From Deltaproteobacteria bacterium (GTDB lineage: Bacteria; Desulfobacterota; Desulfobulbia; Desulfobulbales; Desulfocapsaceae): a DNA stretch of 39,867 nucleotides. This document shows positions 34,678 to 39,867 of this stretch, in pieces (the first letter of the stretch is position 1; each line of letters starts with the position of its first letter). A program made the translations under genes and the position numbers. A model generated the notes under the pieces. The model was not told the origin of the DNA. It made no database searches and saw only the letters and a list, made by a program, of their open reading frames with translations. The stretch spans positions 1 to 39,867 of the forward strand of contig JAJRQL010000087.1 of the NCBI GenBank assembly GCA_024280265.1, read 5' to 3'.

Positions 34678-34707
34678 CCAACACCACCCTTGACCCACTT
34701 CACTCCA
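34672..34707 (-). promoter_or_regulatory. Candidate MraZ-box array over the mraZ start
   Basis: On the minus strand TGGAG, TGGGT, TGGTG and TGGGT begin at 34707, 34697, 34686 and 34676, at 10, 11 and 10 nt intervals. Known MraZ sites are TGGGN repeats with 5-nt spacers, the same period. They lie downstream of the predicted promoter, where binding would repress. Confidence 0.65.
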
Positions 34708-34728
34708 TTTCAAACCACCATAATAAGT

Positions 34729-34756
34729 TTTATAGCAGGATTGTTTCGCTTGTCAA
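34729..34756 (-). promoter_or_regulatory. Predicted dcw-cluster promoter (Pmra)
   Basis: Minus strand: TTGACA at 34756-34751 (perfect), 16-nt spacer, TATAAA at 34734-34729. The predicted start of transcription, near 34722, lies about 45 nt upstream of the mraZ ATG and just before the TGG repeats. Confidence 0.75.
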
Positions 34757-35007
34757 GAAATTTCACCAAATTTCACATGGCATTCAGGGGGGTTACACAG
34801 AGAGACCCGAAGCACTCCATATGGTGGACAGCAGGTGACACACCACAACAGCTTGCGACAACAGGGCCATAACGTAGGCAACAGGAAAACAGCCCCACAG
34901 TGCCAAGACCGTTGAACGTGCTGATAATACAGAATGATTAAAAACATAAAAAAAACATGCCTAGTTTAAGAAGAAGTCAGTGGTGTAAAATGGTGGGGAG
35001 AGGATTC

Positions 35008-35040
35008 AGAAAAAAGAACCAGAAAGGCCCGTTTGGGCCT
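35008..35040 (-). terminator. Intrinsic terminator after panB
   Basis: Minus strand: AGGCCC, loop AAAC, GGGCCT, then a T-rich run containing TTCTTTTTT. It lies about 145 nt after the panB stop and isolates the ruv-panB operon from the dcw promoter. Confidence 0.75.
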
Positions 35041-35185
35041 GGGCCAGAAAAGACAAACTTCAATTCACAATTGAACAGAATTCAGAAGAAAGCAGGATGG
35101 AGGCATGGTTACCCGACAAAAAACAAAAAAACGGTACACCGGCCAGTTAATCATAGACGCCTGTCAGCCAAACAGGAGGGGCACG

Positions 35186-36022
35186 TCACATGCCAAGGAG
35201 TTTTCGCAAATCCGATACAGAGGAAAAGCTGTGTGCTTCATCAGGGAAGATGCTGTCGCGCACCTCACTGTTATAACTAACCACAGCCTCTTTTATCATG
35301 GGGGCCAGGCTGCAGTATGACTTTACAAAACTTGGAATAAATTTATCAAACATTCCCAACATATCGTGGGTCACCAGAACCTGCCCGTCACAGCCCCCTC
35401 CAGCCCCGATACCTATGGTGGGAATTGTTATTTCTTCAGAGATAATCTTCCCCAGTTCTCCAGGGATACATTCAAGAACAACAGCGAAAGCACCCGCCTC
35501 TTCAAGGGCCCTGGCCTCAGCAATCATCTTTTTAGCAGATTCAATATCACGTCCCTGTACTTTGTAGCCACCAAGCTGTGTGGCAGTCTGCGGAGTAAGA
35601 CCTATATGTCCCACAACAGAAATACCTGCCCGAACCAGAGATTTCAAGGTACCACATACTTCAAAACCGCCCTCCAGTTTGACAGCATCACAACCCGCCT
35701 CTTTTAAGAATCGCCCACCATTGAGAATGGCATCTCGCGTATCTGTCTGATAAGAGCCAAAGGGCATATCACCAACCACAAAGGCATCAGGTGCACCACG
35801 CCGTACTGCTGAGGCATGATGAATCATTTCATCCATAGTCACAGGAACCGTTGAATCATAGCCAAGCACCACCATTCCCAGGGAGTCACCCACCAGAAGA
35901 ATATCCACATCGGCCGCTGCAAGCATGGAGGACATACCTGCATCATAGGCAGTAAGCACGGTGATCTTCTCACCCATCTTCTTCATGGCAACAATGCCAG
36001 CTACAGTTTTGCGTTTCAGCAC
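35186..36022 (-). CDS. panB: 3-methyl-2-oxobutanoate hydroxymethyltransferase PanB
   Basis: 278 residues. Metal and substrate motifs: ITVLTAYDAGMSSML, ILLVGDSLGMVVLGYDSTVPVT, VGDMPFGSYQ, AVKLEGG, GHIGLTPQ, VLECIPGELGKIISEE and IPTIGIGAGGGCDGQVLV. Makes ketopantoate for pantothenate and CoA synthesis. Starts at a GTG with AGGAGA 8 nt upstream, 3 nt after ruvB. The other pan genes are not in the window. TGA stop. Confidence 0.96.
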   Translation of the reverse strand: MLKRKTVAGIVAMKKMGEKITVLTAYDAGMSSMLAAADVDILLVGDSLGMVVLGYDSTVPVTMDEMIHHASAVRRGAPDAFVVGDMPFGSYQTDTRDAILNGGRFLKEAGCDAVKLEGGFEVCGTLKSLVRAGISVVGHIGLTPQTATQLGGYKVQGRDIESAKKMIAEARALEEAGAFAVVLECIPGELGKIISEEITIPTIGIGAGGGCDGQVLVTHDMLGMFDKFIPSFVKSYCSLAPMIKEAVVSYNSEVRDSIFPDEAHSFSSVSDLRKLLGM

Positions 36023-36025
36023 GGC

Positions 36026-37090
36026 TCAGTCTCCTGTATCAAATAGAGTGGGTTGGTGTTTCATACTACCGGGAAGGGAGCGACCAAAGTGCTCATAAGC
36101 TGTCATGGTTGCCATTCGCCCCCGTGGTGTTCGTGTTAAAAATCCAGATTGAATCAAAAACGGTTCATACACGTCTTCAAGGGTGTTTTTCTCCTCACAA
36201 ACCACAGTGGCCAGCGTCTCAAGCCCAATTGGCCCTCCTTGAAATTTATCAATAATGGCGAGCATGATCCGTCTATCCATGTCATCAAGACCAAAACGAT
36301 CCACATTGAGTAAATCCAGGGCCTCATCTGCAACTTTTGCAGTCACCGATGGATGACTGCCAACTTCGGCAAAATCGCGCACCCTGCGCAGCAACCTGTT
36401 GGCAATCCTGGGAGTACCACGAGACCTGCGGCCAAGTTCCAGCGCACCCTCAGGATCAACCTTCATACCGAGAAGAGCAGCAGAGCGTGCAATGATGCGA
36501 ACCAGTTCTTCAGGCTCGTAGAGTTCGAGACGAAGGATCACCCCAAAACGATCACGTAGTGGAGGGGTCAACAGACCGGTTCGGGTGGTGGCTCCAACTA
36601 GGGTAAAGCGCGGCAGATCCATTTTCACTGATCGGGCCCCAGGCCCCTGACCAATGATAAGATCCAGCTGAAAATCTTCCATTGCAGGATAGAGTATCTC
36701 TTCCACCGCATGATTTAAGCGATGAATCTCATCAATAAAGAGAACATCCCCTTCCTGAAGGCTGGTGAGAATGGCTGCAAGATCTCCCTGCCGTTCAATA
36801 ACCGGGCCGGAAGTCACCTTGATCCCTGCCCCCATTTCATTGGCTATAATGTAGGAAAGTGTGGTTTTCCCAAGCCCGGGATAACCATGAAAAAGGACAT
36901 GATCGAGAGCCTCACCCCGCGCCCTGGCTGCCCGCATAAAGATGTCCAGGCTTTTACGCAATTGCTCCTGTCCCACGTATTCATCAAGGCTCTTGGGCCT
37001 GAGAGCGTGATCCGGCGCAAACAGTTCTTCCCGCACGGGAACTGGTGCCACAAGCCTGTCGTTGGCTTTGATCTCTTCTTCAAAGTTCAT
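36026..37090 (-). CDS. ruvB: Holliday junction helicase motor RuvB
   Basis: 354 residues. AAA+ ATPase with Walker [15 protein letters not shown], Walker [11 protein letters not shown], sensor 1 [18 protein letters not shown], the arginine finger region [18 protein letters not shown], and a winged-helix C-terminus ([20 protein letters not shown]). With RuvA it drives branch migration. ATG overlaps ruvA TGA. TGA stop. Confidence 0.97.
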   Translation of the reverse strand: MNFEEEIKANDRLVAPVPVREELFAPDHALRPKSLDEYVGQEQLRKSLDIFMRAARARGEALDHVLFHGYPGLGKTTLSYIIANEMGAGIKVTSGPVIERQGDLAAILTSLQEGDVLFIDEIHRLNHAVEEILYPAMEDFQLDLIIGQGPGARSVKMDLPRFTLVGATTRTGLLTPPLRDRFGVILRLELYEPEELVRIIARSAALLGMKVDPEGALELGRRSRGTPRIANRLLRRVRDFAEVGSHPSVTAKVADEALDLLNVDRFGLDDMDRRIMLAIIDKFQGGPIGLETLATVVCEEKNTLEDVYEPFLIQSGFLTRTPRGRMATMTAYEHFGRSLPGSMKHQPTLFDTGD

Positions 37091-37707
37091 GCAAGTGCCC
37101 GCAGTCCTTCCCGAATAAGTTCTTCGACCTTCATAGAGTTAAACACTTCATCGCCAAGCCTGCTTTTCACCTGTCCCAGAGCATCAGCTGCCACATTTTC
37201 CGGATACCCGAGGTTAACAAGGGCAGACAGAGCATCACCCAGGGATGCTCTATCTCCCGAATCGACAGGAGTAATTCCCGATAATTCAGATGTAGCTGTC
37301 TGTAAGTCTCCTACCTTATCCTTGAGCTCCATACAGAGGCGCTCTGCCGTCTTTTTCCCAACCCCTGAAATGGTGGTCAGGGCTTTTACATCTTCCGTGG
37401 AGATAGCACGACAGAGGACATCAACCTGCATCCCGGATAAGACAGCCAGGGCAAGTTTGGGGCCAATCCCGGAGACGGTCTTCAGGGTGAGAAACATCTC
37501 TGTCTCCACACGCTCCCCAAAGCCGAAAAGAATAATCGCATCTTCACGCACATTGGTGTGAACGTGAAGAAAGACCTCGCCCCCCTTCTCCGGCAGGCAC
37601 GAAAGGCCTTCTGTAGACCAAAAGACCTCATAACCGACACCACTTACATCAACAATACATCTGTCTGTGGCGATATACTGAACGGTTCCAGTGAGTGATG
37701 CGATCAT
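37087..37707 (-). CDS. ruvA: Holliday junction-binding protein RuvA
   Basis: 206 residues. N-terminal OB-fold ([29 protein letters not shown]), two helix-hairpin-helix motifs ([19 protein letters not shown] and [22 protein letters not shown]), and C-terminal domain III that contacts RuvB ([16 protein letters not shown]). Starts 12 nt after ruvC. TGA stop overlaps ruvB. Confidence 0.97.
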   Translation of the reverse strand: MIASLTGTVQYIATDRCIVDVSGVGYEVFWSTEGLSCLPEKGGEVFLHVHTNVREDAIILFGFGERVETEMFLTLKTVSGIGPKLALAVLSGMQVDVLCRAISTEDVKALTTISGVGKKTAERLCMELKDKVGDLQTATSELSGITPVDSGDRASLGDALSALVNLGYPENVAADALGQVKSRLGDEVFNSMKVEELIREGLRALA

Positions 37708-37719
37708 AACATTCGACTT

Positions 37720-38193
37720 TTATAAAAGTTGATGATTGGCATGACAAATTGCGACTGCAAGTGCATCAGCAGCATCACTACTGGGCTCTGCCGAGAGTCC
37801 GAGAAGAGCCTTTATCATATGCTGCACCTGAGCCTTTTCAGCCTGTCCATACCCCACAACCGCCCGCTTAACCTTCTTGGCACTGTAGTCATTGACCCCC
37901 AGTCCATTCTGCATGGCGGCCACCACAGCAGCCCCCCTGGCCTGCCCAAGTTTGAGAGCCGCTCCGGCATTTCTGGCCATAAATACCTCTTCCACTGCGG
38001 CCACATCAGGATTATGAAGCTGGATCACCTCGTTGATACCTTCAAAGATCTCATTGAGACGATTTGCCAGTGGATAACTCACCGTTGTTTTGATAACTCC
38101 GCAGGATACAAAAACCACCTTCCCTATTCCCGCATCAACGATGCCATAGCCGGTGATGCGAGAACCGGGATCAATCCCGAGAATACGCTGCAC
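37720..38193 (-). CDS. ruvC: Holliday junction resolvase RuvC
   Basis: 157 residues from a GTG start. Acidic active-site residues are visible in ILGIDPGSRITGYG, VAAVEEVFMARNAGAALKLGQARG and SSDAADALAVAICH. Resolves Holliday junctions with RuvAB. Slightly short but complete. It starts 14 nt after yebC. TAA stop. Confidence 0.96.
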   Translation of the reverse strand: MQRILGIDPGSRITGYGIVDAGIGKVVFVSCGVIKTTVSYPLANRLNEIFEGINEVIQLHNPDVAAVEEVFMARNAGAALKLGQARGAAVVAAMQNGLGVNDYSAKKVKRAVVGYGQAEKAQVQHMIKALLGLSAEPSSDAADALAVAICHANHQLL

Positions 38194-38207
38194 CTGTATT
38201 CGTTCTC

Positions 38208-38957
38208 TTACGATAACTGCTCCATCAACTCATCATTGATATCAAAGTTAGCATGGATATTCTGAACATCATCGTGACCTTCAAGGCTGTCAAGGAGTTT
38301 CAAAAGAGCCTTGGCAGATTTCTCTTCAGTAACCTCAACGATGGTCTGGGGAATCATAGTCAAAGACGCCTCAACAAAGGTAACCCCAGCCTTCTCAAAA
38401 CTGTCACGAACCTCATCGAAGTCTTCAGGTGCTGTGACCACCTGAAAAACATCTCCCTCTTCCACCACATCGTCGGCTCCCGCCTCAATGGCCAGATCCA
38501 TGAGTTCTTCTTCACTGGTACCAGACTTATCCACCAGAATAACACCTTTTTTATCAAACATATAGGCGACACATCCGGACTCCCCGAGGTTGCCACCACT
38601 TTTTGCAAAATAGTGCCGAATATCTGCAACCGTACGATTTCTGTTATCAGTCATACATTCCACAAGAACGGCAACTCCACCGGGGCCGTAGCCTTCATAG
38701 AGGATTTCATCATACACTTCACCCTCAATCTCACCGGTTCCTTTTTTGATGGCCCGGATAATATTGTCCTTGGGCATATTTTCTGAACGGGCAGTAGCAA
38801 TGGCGCTGCGAAGCCGTGGGTTACCATCGGGATCCCCGCCACCCATTCGGGCTGCCACAGTGATTTCTTTTATAAGACGGGTGAAAATCTTTCCACGTCT
38901 GGCATCGGCCGCCCCCTTCTTATGCTTTATATTGGCCCACTTGGAATGTCCTGACAT
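38208..38957 (-). CDS. yebC: YebC/PmpR (TACO1) family protein
   Basis: The ORF begins at 39011, but the ATG at 38957 starts the conserved [25 protein letters not shown] and has AAGGAAG 6 nt upstream, giving 249 residues. Other marks: [59 protein letters not shown]. The family has been described as DNA-binding regulators and as translation factors that relieve ribosome stalling. Next to ruvC, as in very many bacteria. TAA stop. Confidence 0.96.
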   Translation of the reverse strand: MSGHSKWANIKHKKGAADARRGKIFTRLIKEITVAARMGGGDPDGNPRLRSAIATARSENMPKDNIIRAIKKGTGEIEGEVYDEILYEGYGPGGVAVLVECMTDNRNRTVADIRHYFAKSGGNLGESGCVAYMFDKKGVILVDKSGTSEEELMDLAIEAGADDVVEEGDVFQVVTAPEDFDEVRDSFEKAGVTFVEASLTMIPQTIVEVTEEKSAKALLKLLDSLEGHDDVQNIHANFDINDELMEQLS

Positions 38958-39059
38958 AATATCTTCCTTCTTTTCTATAAAAACGTTTGGAACAGCTAAT
39001 TTAGTGCCCATGAAAACGGAGCCGGAAACACCAGTCCACCTGCTCCTGGAACCATCATC

Positions 39060-39659
39060 TCATTTGCCACGAAAGCCCATTCCCAGAAGAAACACCTCAC
39101 GGCTCTCCACTCTGGAACTCTTGGGCTTAACGGTCTTGACCTTATCGAAGATCTCCTCCGCCTCTTTTACAAACTCCGGGTAATCCTCACCCTGAAATGC
39201 CTTACAGTAATAATTCCCCTTTGGGAGCAGAAGCTCGGCTGCAAGCGCCAGAGTCTGACGCACCAGATTCATTGACTGATGATGATCCGCCCAGCGATTA
39301 CCCGTGGTTCGAGGTGCAAGGTCTGATATCAATACCCGAAAAAAAGGTCGTATCTTCCGCACCTCAACAATCATCTCAGGCTTCATAATATTGTGACGCA
39401 ACCAGATTATATCAGACCCGCCACTCCTGGGAGATGCTTGAACTTCCTGCAAATCCACACCGACTACTATTCCCTTTTCACCCACCACTTCAGATGCGTA
39501 CAACGACCAGCTTCCGGGACAGCAACCGAGGTCAAGAACAGAATCACCACGTCGAATAAACTTATATTTATTCAGCGCTTCTTCAAGTTTGTAAACAGAC
39601 CGCGCAGGATACTTTTCCTTCTTGGCCTTTTTGTAATAAAAATCTTTTACCTTTCGCAC
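39060..39659 (-). CDS. rlmE: 23S rRNA 2'-O-methyltransferase RlmE/FtsJ-like
   Basis: SAM-dependent methyltransferase: SAM loop VLDLGCCPGSWSLYASEVVG and the K-D-K-E catalytic set, in order KKEKYPARSVYKL, LISDLAPRTTGN, YYCKAFQGED and SRVESREVFLLG. The track ORF opens at 39806. I prefer the GTG at 39659 (VRKVKDFYYKKAKKEKYPARS) because GAGGT is 4 nt upstream and the family starts here, giving 199 residues against about 209 for E. coli. An ATG at 39743 is the alternative. Methylates U2552 of 23S rRNA in E. coli. Likely first gene of the yebC-ruvCAB-panB run. TGA stop. Confidence 0.85.
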   Translation of the reverse strand: MRKVKDFYYKKAKKEKYPARSVYKLEEALNKYKFIRRGDSVLDLGCCPGSWSLYASEVVGEKGIVVGVDLQEVQASPRSGGSDIIWLRHNIMKPEMIVEVRKIRPFFRVLISDLAPRTTGNRWADHHQSMNLVRQTLALAAELLLPKGNYYCKAFQGEDYPEFVKEAEEIFDKVKTVKPKSSRVESREVFLLGMGFRGK

Positions 39660-39824
39660 ACTACCTCTGTTCCCTATCTGAGTTTTTCCCGAATCCGTAA
39701 CTACTTTATGAACTTTACTCAAGCCAGCATATTGCTCAATCATCGTAAAAACAACAATCAGTTGCAAAAAACGTAACCGCAACTCCCACAGGCCTGCTGC
39801 TGCCAATACATCGATCTACTTTAA

Positions 39825-39867
39825 ATTGTTCCTGCGTACTGGAGTATGTCGCAATAATTGAAAATGT
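39825..39867 (+). repeat. Dispersed repeat B, copy 2 (cut by the window edge)
   Basis: Matches 13025-13067 at 35 of 43 positions and runs off the end of the window. It lies upstream of rlmE. Confidence 0.7.

Larger units (their letters stand above)
34714..35185. other. 472-nt region between panB and the dcw cluster
   Basis: It contains the dcw promoter (34729-34756) and the panB terminator (about 35008-35040). Track ORFs here (34957-35280, 34753-34947) have no ribosome-binding site or recognisable domain and I do not call them. A tandem AAATTTCAC(C/A) pair lies just upstream of the -35 box. Confidence 0.6.

Noticed and set aside
36722-37561. 279-codon plus-strand ORF across ruvB/ruvA, and 23023-23742 across murC
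   Set aside because: Antisense to well-identified genes; composition explained by the opposite strand.

Overview
The window looks like a chromosomal segment of a sulfate-reducing or sulfur-metabolising Desulfobacterota, most likely order Desulfobulbales. This is an inference from the protein styles (FtsI with a PASTA tail, single-chain pyruvate:ferredoxin oxidoreductase, CoA-disulfide reductase with a rhodanese tail) and moderate GC; no rRNA marker is present. I see no tRNA, rRNA, CRISPR array, transposase, integrase or phage gene.

Layout. (1) 1-9035, metabolic genes: a probable gene tail at the left edge, pabBC (minus), a CBS-domain protein and nifJ-type PFOR (plus), an unusual run of three hairpins, a YkgJ-type cysteine-cluster protein (minus), then a small ORF and a PHP-family phosphatase (plus). 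(2) 9059-17896, all minus: a HEAT-repeat/receiver protein, a CoA-disulfide reductase-rhodanese, and a tightly packed set running radical SAM, sensor histidine kinase, FetA-like ATPase, FetB-like permease. (3) 18290-34677, all minus: a dcw (division and cell wall) cluster transcribed mraZ-rsmH-ftsL-ftsI-murE/murF-mraY-murD-murG-murC-murB-ftsQ-ftsA-ftsZ, with a near-consensus promoter and TGG repeats at about 10-bp spacing that look like MraZ boxes. (4) 35186-39743, minus: rlmE-yebC-ruvC-ruvA-ruvB-panB, ending in a hairpin terminator.

The dcw cluster is the unusual part. The FtsI homologue keeps the class B PBP fold landmarks and a PASTA domain but has lost all three transpeptidase motifs (SxxK, SxN, KTG). 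Its usual partner gene ftsW is missing from its normal place: murD and murG overlap by 4 nt. murE and murF are one reading frame. ftsZ carries an in-frame TAG exactly where most FtsZ proteins have a helix H7 residue that is often Gln, with the rest of the protein intact in the same frame. A ribosome-binding site before ftsI serves a five-codon in-frame leader ending in TAA one codon before the ftsI ATG. Together these suggest a septal cell-wall machine whose catalytic SEDS/PBP pair is encoded elsewhere, leaving a pseudoenzyme FtsI in the ancestral locus. The ftsZ stop must first be separated from sequencing error.

Two dispersed intergenic repeat families are also visible: one shared by 12863-12894 and 18186-18217 (opposite orientation), the other by 13025-13067 and the right edge of the window.
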